This document shows, one piece after another, positions 36,425-44,187 of a stretch of DNA of 64,000 nucleotides. Position 1 is the stretch's first letter. Every line of letters begins with the position of its first letter. Position numbers and translations under genes: made by a program. Source of the DNA: Luteibacter aegosomatissinici (GTDB lineage: Bacteria > Pseudomonadota > Gammaproteobacteria > Xanthomonadales > Rhodanobacteraceae); contig NZ_CP095742.1 in NCBI RefSeq assembly GCF_023078495.1, positions 3,720,001-3,784,000 on the forward strand, read 5' to 3'. The notes beneath the pieces were generated by a model. That model worked only from the letters and a program-made list of their open reading frames with translations, ran no database searches and was not told the origin of the DNA.

Positions 36425-36515
36425 CGTGGGTTCAACCGCCAGCCCGTCGTCGGTCCGGCGCCAGTTTTCCGACGCCGCGCATCCGGGGTCTGCCGACGTT
36501 GCGCCGTCGCGCCGG

Positions 36516-37433
36516 TCAGGCCGGCAACAGCTCCAGCACCGCGGTCGCCAGTACCTCGGGCTGGAACTTGGCGATAAAGCGATCGGCACCCACCCGGGCG
36601 ACCATGGCCTCGTTGAACACACCGCTCAATGAGCTATGCAGCAGGACCCGCAGGCCCCGCAACTGAGCGTCCTCACGAATCGCGCGGGTCAGCGCATAAC
36701 CATCCATCGAGGGCATTTCGATATCGGAGACGACCAGGTTCACCCGCTCGGCGTCCGGGCCCATGGCCAGGCTACGCAACATGTCCAGGCCTTCGGCGCC
36801 ATCCTTTGCGAGCAGGCACTCCAGGTCCAGCTTGCGGAACAGGTCGGCGAGCTGGGTGCGGGCCACCAGGGAATCATCCACGACCAGCACCCGGCGGTTG
36901 CCGCCCTGCTGCACGTGGGCGGCCTGCTGCACCTTGTCGGAGATCTCGACCTGCTGCGGGTTAACGGCCGCCAGCACCTGCTCTACATCGACCACGGCAA
37001 GCAGGTCGCCATCGAGCCGGGTCACGGCGTTCACACGGGCGCCATAGCCAAGCGCAGGCGGCGGAGCGGCCATGTTGGCCCCATCCACGTGGACGATCCG
37101 GTCCACGTCCGATACCAGGAATCCCTGCACCGACCGGCTGAATTCGGTGACGATAAGGTGCGCGCTATCCACGCTGGCCAGCGGCGGATAACCCATGGCG
37201 GCTGCCAGGTCGATGACCGGAATGGTCTGCCCGCGGTAATCAAAGCTGCCGGAAACCAGCTCATGCATGCTGGGCATGCGCTCCAGCCGCGGCCGGCGCA
37301 GTACCTCGCGTACCTTGAACACGTTAATGCCGAAGGCCTGCCTGTCACCCAGCCGGAACAGGAGCATGGCCACGCGATTGTGGCCCGCCAGGCGGGTGAA
37401 GGTTTCCACGGTATCGAGGAGCGGTCGGGCCAT
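36516..37433 (-). CDS. cheV: Chemotaxis coupling protein CheV
   Basis: CheW-like domain (residues about 20-160) fused to a C-terminal receiver domain (RVLVVDDSLVARTQLADLF ... VVSDIEMPSMDGYALTRAIRED with the phospho-Asp in SDIEMP). Couples receptors to CheA and may adapt by phosphorylation. 305 residues from the ATG at 37433; an upstream in-frame start at 37481 is excluded by the sigma-28 promoter at 37467-37493. Confidence 0.95.
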   Translation of the reverse strand: MARPLLDTVETFTRLAGHNRVAMLLFRLGDRQAFGINVFKVREVLRRPRLERMPSMHELVSGSFDYRGQTIPVIDLAAAMGYPPLASVDSAHLIVTEFSRSVQGFLVSDVDRIVHVDGANMAAPPPALGYGARVNAVTRLDGDLLAVVDVEQVLAAVNPQQVEISDKVQQAAHVQQGGNRRVLVVDDSLVARTQLADLFRKLDLECLLAKDGAEGLDMLRSLAMGPDAERVNLVVSDIEMPSMDGYALTRAIREDAQLRGLRVLLHSSLSGVFNEAMVARVGADRFIAKFQPEVLATAVLELLPA

Positions 37434-37466
37434 GGGGGCTACTGCATAGGGAAAGGCGTCGCTGGG

Positions 37467-37493
37467 GTATCGGCGCGCCACCCGCGTTCTTTA
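37467..37493 (-). promoter_or_regulatory. Sigma-28 promoter of cheV
   Basis: On the minus strand: TAAAGAAC, an 11-base spacer, GCCGATAC. Expected start near 37460, leader of about 27 bases. Confidence 0.8.
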
Positions 37494-37503
37494 TGCCTTT
37501 TTG

Positions 37504-37519
37504 TGGCACGGGGATTGCT
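37504..37519 (+). promoter_or_regulatory. Sigma-54 promoter upstream of the methyl-accepting protein
   Basis: TGGCACGGGGATTGCT has consensus -24 and -12 boxes with GG-N10-GC spacing, facing the plus-strand mcp-flgA pair. The expected start is near 37530, inside the neighbouring sigma-28-like element. Confidence 0.8.
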
Positions 37520-37523
37520 TGGC

Positions 37524-37550
37524 TCAAGTACCACCGTTCGCTACCGATGT
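37524..37550 (+). promoter_or_regulatory. Possible sigma-28 promoter upstream of the methyl-accepting protein
   Basis: TCAAGTAC, an 11-base spacer, ACCGATGT: matches the core of both FliA boxes with some mismatches. Its expected start is about 30 bases before the ATG at 37586. Together with 37504-37519 it would give dual control. Confidence 0.5.
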
Positions 37551-37585
37551 AGTGGGCGACCCTTATTGATGAGCGCAAGTACGAC

Positions 37586-38899
37586 ATGACCCTGCTCTGG
37601 AGCCAGCACGTTCGCCTCCTCGCCCACGCCGCCGCCAGCGGCGACGCCGCGCGTGTCCGGGCCCTTTCGGCGCAGTACCCGGCCGCCGCAAGCGCGCTGG
37701 GGACCTTGCTGAACCCGCCGAAGGCCGAGCCGCGCACCGCCGCCGCCACGACCATCCAGGCGATCGAGCAGCAGGGCATGGCCTTGACGAGCGCCCACGC
37801 GCTCGGCGCCACCCTTCAGGAATTGGGGACGACGGTGGATGCTGCACGCGATGGCGCCAGCCGTTTGACGGAAGCCAGCGGCGGAATTTCGACAGCCGTG
37901 GATCACGCGCATGCGGGCGTCGCCTCCGTGAGCGACGTGGGCACCCAAGGCGTCGCGACGGCCGGCGATCTGGATGGCCAGCTTCGCCTCCTGCGCAGTG
38001 CGCTGGCCGGCATGAGCCGCAACCACGCACAGTTCTCCGAATACTTCACGGCGATCCGCAAGCTCACAGCCGCCGTGCAGGATATTGCCCACCAGACCAA
38101 CCTCGTGGCGCTGAACGCGGCGATTGAAGCCGCGCGCGCCGGTGAGGCCGGCCGCGGCTTTGCGGTCGTGGCCGACGAGGTGAAGCAACTGGCCGAGAAA
38201 ACCACCCAGGCGACCGCAGAGATCGATCAGGTGACCCATGCCGTGGGTGAGTTCTCCCACCACCTCGACGATGCCGTGCAGAGCAGCTTGCGCCGCCTGG
38301 ATACCACCCAGGCCGGCGTGGAAGGCATGCAGGCGGCCATGGGCCGCATCGACGAGGCCGTCCGCGGCGCACGCGGCAATCTCGACGCCGCCCGCCAGGG
38401 CCTTGGCGCGCTACAGGGGCGCGTCGCCACCGTGCAAACGAATCAATCCGCCCTGGGCCGCGTCGCGAACGAAGTACGCCGCCAGGCAGACTCGGCCGCA
38501 CGCGCCACGGTGCTCGCTCACCGTCTTGGCCTTGCCAAGCTGGAAACCGAGGGCGCACTCGACGCCGCTACGTTGAGCCAGATGATCCGCGAGGCCTGCC
38601 AGGGGCTTCGTTTTGCCGTGGAGCTTGCCGCGCGCGACCCGGCTGGCCTGGATCGCCGCTGGCTCGATACGACGCCGCTTATGCGCTGCATCGACCAGTT
38701 GCGTATTCGCCGGGCCGATGGGAGCACCGATGCCACGCAAGCCGCCGCCGAGCGCTTCAGCGCCCTGGCCTCGTCGTACGCCATTACCCTGGGTGAAGGC
38801 CGTCACGCTGATGCGAGCCACATGGTGGCGGGCCTGCTCAAGGAACTGGATAACGTGACCCAGGGGCTCTCCGCGGCCTTCGCGGTGCACGCTGCATGA
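37586..38899 (+). CDS. Soluble methyl-accepting chemotaxis protein-like receptor
   Basis: 437 residues with no membrane segment and no recognisable sensor domain at the N-terminus. The signalling hairpin tip is clear: [48 protein letters not shown]. After it comes more coiled coil, then about 120 residues of unknown helical C-terminus with Cys/His positions ([11 protein letters not shown] ... MRCIDQL ... [12 protein letters not shown]). It may sense an intracellular signal or flagellar state. Divergent from cheV and overlapping flgA by 4 bases, so it is co-expressed with basal-body genes. Confidence 0.85.
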   Translation: MTLLWSQHVRLLAHAAASGDAARVRALSAQYPAAASALGTLLNPPKAEPRTAAATTIQAIEQQGMALTSAHALGATLQELGTTVDAARDGASRLTEASGGISTAVDHAHAGVASVSDVGTQGVATAGDLDGQLRLLRSALAGMSRNHAQFSEYFTAIRKLTAAVQDIAHQTNLVALNAAIEAARAGEAGRGFAVVADEVKQLAEKTTQATAEIDQVTHAVGEFSHHLDDAVQSSLRRLDTTQAGVEGMQAAMGRIDEAVRGARGNLDAARQGLGALQGRVATVQTNQSALGRVANEVRRQADSAARATVLAHRLGLAKLETEGALDAATLSQMIREACQGLRFAVELAARDPAGLDRRWLDTTPLMRCIDQLRIRRADGSTDATQAAAERFSALASSYAITLGEGRHADASHMVAGLLKELDNVTQGLSAAFAVHAA

Positions 38900-39594
38900 T
38901 GCACCGCCTCGCCACGACTGCCCTCGTGACCGCCCTGGCCGCCTGCCCGCTCGCCGCGGCGGCAAGCCAGTCGCTGGACACGCTGAGGGATTCCGCCGTG
39001 GCGTGGCTGAAGCAGAACCGCACGCTGCCCGGGGCCCGCATGGTGGCCGAGGCGGATCCGCTGGATAGCCGCCTGCGCCTGGCCGACTGTTCAGCGCCAC
39101 TGGACGTCTCCGTACCGGGGAACCGGCCGATCAGCTCGCGCGTGAGTGTGGTCGTCCACTGCCCGGTACAGGGCGGCTGGACGGCGCGCGTGCCTGTCCG
39201 GGTACGCATGTTTACCGATGTCCTGGTCACCACGCGCCCCCTGGCGCGGGGTGACGGCCTGGGTGCGGGCGATGTCCGCGCCGAGGAACGGGATGTCGCC
39301 AGCCTGGCCTACGGTTACGTGGCCAGTCTGGACCAGGTCAGCGGGCGCGCCCTGGCGCGCCCGCTGAACGCCGGTACCGTGCTGACACCGGGTATGCTCG
39401 CAGGCCGCCAGGCCGTACGCGTGGGCGATGCCGTCAGCATGGAAGCCAGTGTGGATGGCGTGGTGATTCACGCCGATGGCGTGGCGATGGGCGCCGGCGA
39501 TGCCGGTGCCAGGGTCAAGGTCCGCAATGCGTCTTCAGGGAAGATCCTGGACGCGGTCGTCAGCGGGCCGGGATCTGTCGCCGTACTGCCATGA
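38896..39594 (+). CDS. flgA: P-ring assembly chaperone FlgA
   Basis: Periplasmic chaperone for FlgI. Signal peptide ends near PLAAAASQS; the SAF domain ([16 protein letters not shown]...) and C-terminal [20 protein letters not shown] are typical. 232 residues. Overlaps the receptor gene by 4 bases; upstream of flgM. Confidence 0.95.
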   Translation: MMHRLATTALVTALAACPLAAAASQSLDTLRDSAVAWLKQNRTLPGARMVAEADPLDSRLRLADCSAPLDVSVPGNRPISSRVSVVVHCPVQGGWTARVPVRVRMFTDVLVTTRPLARGDGLGAGDVRAEERDVASLAYGYVASLDQVSGRALARPLNAGTVLTPGMLAGRQAVRVGDAVSMEASVDGVVIHADGVAMGAGDAGARVKVRNASSGKILDAVVSGPGSVAVLP

Positions 39595-39605
39595 ACGAAC
39601 TAGGA

Positions 39606-39627
39606 ATCCGGTCACATTTTGCCGGAT
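39606..39627 (+). terminator. Weak hairpin after flgA
   Basis: ATCCGG and CCGGAT form a 6-base stem around a 10-base loop, just upstream of the flgM promoter. It may partly separate flgA from flgM transcription. Confidence 0.3.
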
Positions 39628-39636
39628 AGCGCCAGT

Positions 39637-39663
39637 TAAAGTTTGTGCCCCGAGGGCCGATAA
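39637..39663 (+). promoter_or_regulatory. Sigma-28 promoter of flgM, perfect consensus
   Basis: TAAAGTTT, 11 bases, GCCGATAA: every position of the enterobacterial FliA consensus is matched. The expected start is near 39670, leader of about 30 bases. Confidence 0.93.
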
Positions 39664-39699
39664 AGGGTTCGAAGGGCACATGTTCCGAGGGATACACCC

Positions 39700-40002
39700 A
39701 TGACGACCACAATCAAACCGGGCATCCAGGCCCAGCAGCCGCCGGTGCAGCTGCGCTCGCAGAGCCCGGCCGGCGGTACCGCCAAGGCCGAGGGCGCCGC
39801 CAGCGTACGGCCCACGGATGACAGCGTGAACATCACCGACTCGGCCAAGGCGCTCGATGCCGCCAGCCGTTCGGATGGCATCGACACGAAGCGACTCGAT
39901 GAAATCCGCTCGAAAATCGCCGACGGCACCTACAAGCCGGATGCCCAGGCCATTGCCAGCAAGTTCCTGGCCATGGAATCGCAGATGGGTGGCAAGGCAT
40001 GA
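39700..40002 (+). CDS. flgM: Anti-sigma-28 factor FlgM
   Basis: Binds and silences FliA until it is exported through the finished hook. The 100-residue product has a disordered N-terminal half and the conserved C-terminal part (DTKRLDEIRSKIADGTYKPDAQAIASKFL). Transcribed from the sigma-28 promoter, giving negative feedback. Overlaps flgN by 4 bases. Confidence 0.96.
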   Translation: MTTTIKPGIQAQQPPVQLRSQSPAGGTAKAEGAASVRPTDDSVNITDSAKALDAASRSDGIDTKRLDEIRSKIADGTYKPDAQAIASKFLAMESQMGGKA

Positions 40003-40445
40003 ATGCCGGCAGCCGTGACTTCGACACCGCGCTGAGCGCCGTGATGGGCGACCTCGCCCGTGAGGTCGACGCGCTGCATGCCTGCCTGATCGACGAGCGC
40101 ATGGCGCTCGACCAGGCTAACAGCGACGCGTTGCAGAACGCGACGCGGAGCAAGGGCCACCTGCTCGACCGTATTGATCGCCTTGATACCGAGCGCCGCC
40201 AGCTCAGCCATGCCGGCGGCATTGATAGCGCGAATGATGCGCGCTGGGCCGCCACGTTCGCACGAATTGGCGAATGCCGTTCCATCAACGAGACCAACGG
40301 CCGCATCGTCAGCCAGCGTATCGGGCATGTCCGCCAGGCGCTTGCGCTTATCACAGGCGATTCGACGGGCGGGGCAGCCTCCACCTACGGGCCACGGGGC
40401 ACGACCCACGTCAGCCTGCGCTCCGGGATACTTGCGCAGGTCTGA
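39999..40445 (+). CDS. flgN: Flagellar chaperone FlgN
   Basis: Export chaperone for FlgK and FlgL. 148-residue helical protein, with the family arrangement ALDQANSDALQNATRSKGHLLDRIDRLDTERRQL. Coupled to flgM. Confidence 0.9.
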   Translation: MNAGSRDFDTALSAVMGDLAREVDALHACLIDERMALDQANSDALQNATRSKGHLLDRIDRLDTERRQLSHAGGIDSANDARWAATFARIGECRSINETNGRIVSQRIGHVRQALALITGDSTGGAASTYGPRGTTHVSLRSGILAQV

Positions 40446-40497
40446 CCCCACCACCAACACCCCTCCCGCCCACCGTTTTGGCTTAAGAAGAACAGCA

Positions 40498-41766
40498 ATG
40501 GCAGTGAACCCCCAGGCGGCAGCGGTGAACGACGACGGTATCCTCCCGATCGTTCGCGTGCCGGTGCTTGACCGCAAGCAGGCACTGTTTGCCTACGAGT
40601 TGCTGTTTCCCCGCCCTGCGGGGGTCGATGTGGATACCGCCGCCACGGCGCACACGCAAGCGACGCTGAGCGCTATCGCCGATGGCAGCCTGAAGCGGCT
40701 CGTTCGCGACAACAGGGCCTTCCTGCACATGTCGCGCAACCTGTTGCTCGAACACGCCGATATCCTGCGCCACAACGCGCGGCTTGGCGCGAGTATCAGC
40801 GCTGACCTGGGTAGCGACGACCAGCTGCTGGAAAAGCTCCGTGAGCTCAAGAGCCACGGCTGCCTGCTCATGCTGGAAGATTTCAACCTGCCGGCCGATC
40901 CCGCGCACCGCGCCGGCGTGGATGCGCTGCTGCGCATCGTGCAATTCGCCAAGGTGGCCGTGAATCATCGCCACCCGGTGGCGGCACGCGCCCACATGGA
41001 TTACGTACATGCCTTCGGCGTCAAGGTCATCGTGACCGGCATCGATACGCATGAAAGTTTTGCCGACTACGCCGATCAGGACGTGGATGGCTTCCAGGGC
41101 AAATACCTGCTGCGCCCCGAGCGCGTGGATATGCCCCGCCTCACGCCGAGCAAGCTTGGCGTGCTGCGCCTCATGGGCGCTTTGCAGGATCCGGAAAACG
41201 GCCCCGTCGAGCTGGGCAAGATCGTTCGCGACGACGCCATCCTGAGCTACAAGTTGCTGGGCTGCGTAAACTCCGCCTACTTCGCCCTGCCCCGCCAGCT
41301 GAAGTCGGTGGAACAGGCAGCGGTGTTCTTCGGTGTGAATCGCATGCGCAACTGGATCTTCACCATGGCCGTCTCCGGCATGGAGGAGCGTCCGCCGGAG
41401 CTGCTCCGCCAGGCGTTGATCCGTGCGCATATGTCCGAAAAGCTGGCACGTGTCATCAAGCCGGAACTGCAGGAAATGGCCTTCACGGCCGGCCTGTTCT
41501 CCCTGCTCGACGCGCTGATGAACGTCTCCATGGCCTACGTGCTTGAGCACCTGCCGCTGGCGATCGAGATCCGCGAGGCCCTGCTCGACGGCACGGGCCC
41601 CTTTGCATCGATCCTCGACCAGGTCCGCCACTGGGAAGAAGGCGAGCTGGAAAGCGACGCCGCGTTGCGCGACCAGCACGTTCACCAGATGGCCGCCCTG
41701 TACGTGGAAGCAACGAGCTGGGCCGATCATGTCTACGCGTTCGCCGACGGCAGCGCTGCTGAATAA
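40498..41766 (+). CDS. EAL-like/HDOD-domain signalling protein (YuxH type)
   Basis: 422 residues. The N-terminal part follows the EAL fold pattern but is degenerate: YELLFP stands where active enzymes have the E-A/L-L motif. It ends near VDGFQGKYLLRP. The C-terminal half is an HDOD domain (KLGVLRLMGALQD ... LGKIVRDDAILSYKLLGCVNSAYF). Such proteins are likely c-di-GMP-related regulators rather than enzymes. It follows flgN after 52 bases and is probably in the flgMN transcript. A longer frame to 40174 overlaps flgN and is rejected; the ATG at 40498 has AAGAAGA upstream. Confidence 0.85.
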   Translation: MAVNPQAAAVNDDGILPIVRVPVLDRKQALFAYELLFPRPAGVDVDTAATAHTQATLSAIADGSLKRLVRDNRAFLHMSRNLLLEHADILRHNARLGASISADLGSDDQLLEKLRELKSHGCLLMLEDFNLPADPAHRAGVDALLRIVQFAKVAVNHRHPVAARAHMDYVHAFGVKVIVTGIDTHESFADYADQDVDGFQGKYLLRPERVDMPRLTPSKLGVLRLMGALQDPENGPVELGKIVRDDAILSYKLLGCVNSAYFALPRQLKSVEQAAVFFGVNRMRNWIFTMAVSGMEERPPELLRQALIRAHMSEKLARVIKPELQEMAFTAGLFSLLDALMNVSMAYVLEHLPLAIEIREALLDGTGPFASILDQVRHWEEGELESDAALRDQHVHQMAALYVEATSWADHVYAFADGSAAE

Positions 41767-41812
41767 CGCGCTCCTGCGCGGGCGCGTCGGCCCTACGGTT
41801 CAGGGATTGATG

Positions 41813-42223
41813 TCAAACCAGTGAGGGGGCGATCACGTGGATTACGACGTATTGCCAGATGAGCATCAGCGCCATCGCAAGCAGCACCAGCAGGGTTAGC
41901 GCCGCGCCCACCGCGCGCCCCGCGGACATGCCCGGTGTGGCCGAGAGGCCCAACGCGTGGACCACGCGCCCCAACAGCAGCACGATACCGAAGGCGTGCA
42001 GCAGGACGGGCAAGGTCTGGTTGAGTTCGAGCACCAGCAGCAGGATAAGCCCGATAGGCACGTATTCGATGGCGTTGCCGTGCGCGCGCACCGCACAGGC
42101 GAGCGTGCGATTACCACCATCGCCCAACCCGATGCTCGTATTCCGCCGCAAAAGCATGACGCGGATGGCCAGCCCCAGCATCAACAGGGCGAGCAGCGCG
42201 GCGTAGAGACCAGTAATGCGCAT
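41813..42223 (-). CDS. MAPEG-family membrane protein
   Basis: 136 residues, four hydrophobic helices. LGDGGNRTLACAVRAHGNAIEYVPIGLILLLVLEL is the MAPEG-family signature region (RAHGNxxEYxP). Eukaryotic members are glutathione-dependent; bacterial members are mostly untested. Last of a run with the TMEM43-like gene 11 bases upstream. Start at 42223 chosen because upstream in-frame codons encode basic, non-membrane sequence that overlaps the TMEM43-like gene. Confidence 0.85.
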   Translation of the reverse strand: MRITGLYAALLALLMLGLAIRVMLLRRNTSIGLGDGGNRTLACAVRAHGNAIEYVPIGLILLLVLELNQTLPVLLHAFGIVLLLGRVVHALGLSATPGMSAGRAVGAALTLLVLLAMALMLIWQYVVIHVIAPSLV

Positions 42224-42234
42224 GCGTGCTCCTG

Positions 42235-43293
42235 TCAGTGGACGCCGCGGGCGGTGCGTTGTTGAACGCGCCAGATGGCGAGCCCCGCCCCCAGCACGGC
42301 AAAAAGCAACCATACGCTGGCCGTCATCGCATCGCCAGCAAGCCACATGGCACCAGCTACCGCCGAGACAGCCACCATGCCCACGCCCACGGCAAACAGG
42401 ATGTCGCGGCGAAAGCGGCCACCGCATGCCAGGAGAAGCGCACCAGCCATGGCGAGCAGGTAAGCGCTACCCCGCACGATGGCTACAGCACCAGGCGGTT
42501 CGGGAAGCGCCGGAATGACATCGAGCAGGCTGCGTTCGCCGACCTGCACGTCAAACCCGGCGTCGCCCGGCTGAGCCTGCTTTCCCGGGACGAGGGTATC
42601 GCCATCGATCCGGGCGACGACGGTCATATCCTGCAGGGGAACAGCCTCCCAGCTGACGCGCAGATCGCCCAGGTGCGGATGATCCGGCTTGCTGCTTGTC
42701 ACCAGGTCGCCGTCGTGAGCGGTGAACGTGGCCGCAAGATTCGCCGGAAGCGATTTGCCATCCACCGGTACCTGAACCCGTCCCGGGAAATCGCGAACAA
42801 TCTCGGTGGCCAAGCGGAAATTGCCCAGCCGTACCTCACCCGCTTCGAACTGGCGGCCCTGGATCGGGAACGCGCCCGGATTGACGTGCCCGGCCGGCTT
42901 GGCAAAGCCGGTGGCGTCGATCGGATGGTCCACCCAATCCATTTCGTAATGCGTGGCCCCGCCTACCGTGATTTCGCGCCACTGGAACATCTCCACATGG
43001 CGGACCAGCACGGGGGAATCGCTGCGCACGTTGAACTCATTGTCGCGCGGCGCATCCACCACCTGCGGCATGCCGCTCACTCGGGTCGTTGAGCCGTACT
43101 GGCCAGCAGCCGGGCGACCGGCGGCGCCCAGATCGAGGACCGGGGACCCATGACGGCTTAGCGCGGCCGAGTAATCCATGACCCGGCGCTCATTCCACGC
43201 GATCAGCCCCAGGGCACAAAGCAATAGCAGGGCGCCCGCGACACGCGCGCCCCACGCCAGGCCCAGCCCGTTCACGTTTTTCTTCGCCCTCAT
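42235..43293 (-). CDS. TMEM43-family membrane protein
   Basis: 352 residues: one N-terminal membrane helix, a soluble region of about 230 residues, then four C-terminal helices. The soluble part contains FNVRSDSPVLVRHVEMFQWRE, the hallmark of the TMEM43 (LUMA) family. Bacterial members have no established role. The ATG at 43293 follows an AGGGGG Shine-Dalgarno. Confidence 0.85.
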   Translation of the reverse strand: MRAKKNVNGLGLAWGARVAGALLLLCALGLIAWNERRVMDYSAALSRHGSPVLDLGAAGRPAAGQYGSTTRVSGMPQVVDAPRDNEFNVRSDSPVLVRHVEMFQWREITVGGATHYEMDWVDHPIDATGFAKPAGHVNPGAFPIQGRQFEAGEVRLGNFRLATEIVRDFPGRVQVPVDGKSLPANLAATFTAHDGDLVTSSKPDHPHLGDLRVSWEAVPLQDMTVVARIDGDTLVPGKQAQPGDAGFDVQVGERSLLDVIPALPEPPGAVAIVRGSAYLLAMAGALLLACGGRFRRDILFAVGVGMVAVSAVAGAMWLAGDAMTASVWLLFAVLGAGLAIWRVQQRTARGVH

Positions 43294-43326
43294 CAAGCCC
43301 CCTGTGAATACGCGCCTGCTCGCGCG

Positions 43327-44178
43327 TTAGCCCTGCCAGCCGACCAGCGCCGCATGGATATCGGCTGCGTGATACCGGCCTTTTTCATCGATGGCAACCG
43401 ATGCCATCGCGCAGTCGTGGTCGTGGGTAAAGAACAACCGCACGCCGCGCGCGAGTTTATCGTCTAGAAACGCCTTCTTTTCATCGATCAGTTTCTCCGG
43501 CCACCGGTCGTACCCCATGGTGACCGGTAGATGCACCCAGGCACGGCCTGGAATGAGGTCCGCGCAGAAGACCACGCCCCCTGCTTCAGCGAGCATCAGC
43601 CCTGGCGTGTGGCCATCGGAGAACTCAAACCGCACGGCATCGCCCAGTGATGACAGCGTGCCGGCATCGACCAGCTCCAGCCGGCCACTCTGTTCGAGCA
43701 AGGGAATGAGTTCCGGTATGAACGATGCGCGGTCGCGCGGATGCGGATGCATGGCGCGCTCATAGTGCTGCCGCCCTACGAGGAAACGCGCGTTGGGGAA
43801 AAGCAGCTGCGCCGGCTGCCCTGGCTGCCATGGCGCCAGCAAGCCGCCCGCATGGTCGAAGTGCAGGTGCGACAGCACCACGGCGTGGATATCTTCGTGA
43901 CCAAGGCCTACGGCGGCGAGTGAATCCAGCAGTACGTGCCGGTCCTCGACCACACCATACCGCTCACGCATCCCGGGATCGAAGAACGCGCCGATCCCGG
44001 TTTCGAACAGCACATTGCGGCCATCGAGGTCGCGGACGAGCAGGCAGCGGCAGGCGAGCGGAATGCGATTCTGGTCATCCGGGGCGACCCAGCGCGACCA
44101 CATGGCGCGCGGGGCGTTGCCGAACATGGCACCGCCATCCAGCTTCTGCGAATTCCCGATGAGCGAGAAGAGTTCCAT
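43327..44178 (-). CDS. Metallo-beta-lactamase-fold hydrolase
   Basis: 283 residues. HLHFDH at 104-109 is the di-zinc motif HxHxDH. Later metal ligands are probably the His of SDGHTPG, the Asp of FCADL and the His of THDHD. The overall shape resembles AHL lactonases of this superfamily, but the substrate cannot be told. It lies 9 bases after the ggt stop. No signal peptide. Confidence 0.88.
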   Translation of the reverse strand: MELFSLIGNSQKLDGGAMFGNAPRAMWSRWVAPDDQNRIPLACRCLLVRDLDGRNVLFETGIGAFFDPGMRERYGVVEDRHVLLDSLAAVGLGHEDIHAVVLSHLHFDHAGGLLAPWQPGQPAQLLFPNARFLVGRQHYERAMHPHPRDRASFIPELIPLLEQSGRLELVDAGTLSSLGDAVRFEFSDGHTPGLMLAEAGGVVFCADLIPGRAWVHLPVTMGYDRWPEKLIDEKKAFLDDKLARGVRLFFTHDHDCAMASVAIDEKGRYHAADIHAALVGWQG

Positions 44179-44187
44179 GGAGCTACC

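Noticed and set aside
40174..40497. N-terminal extension of the EAL/HDOD protein
   Set aside because: It overlaps flgN in another frame and has no family similarity; the ATG at 40498 gives the expected domain start.
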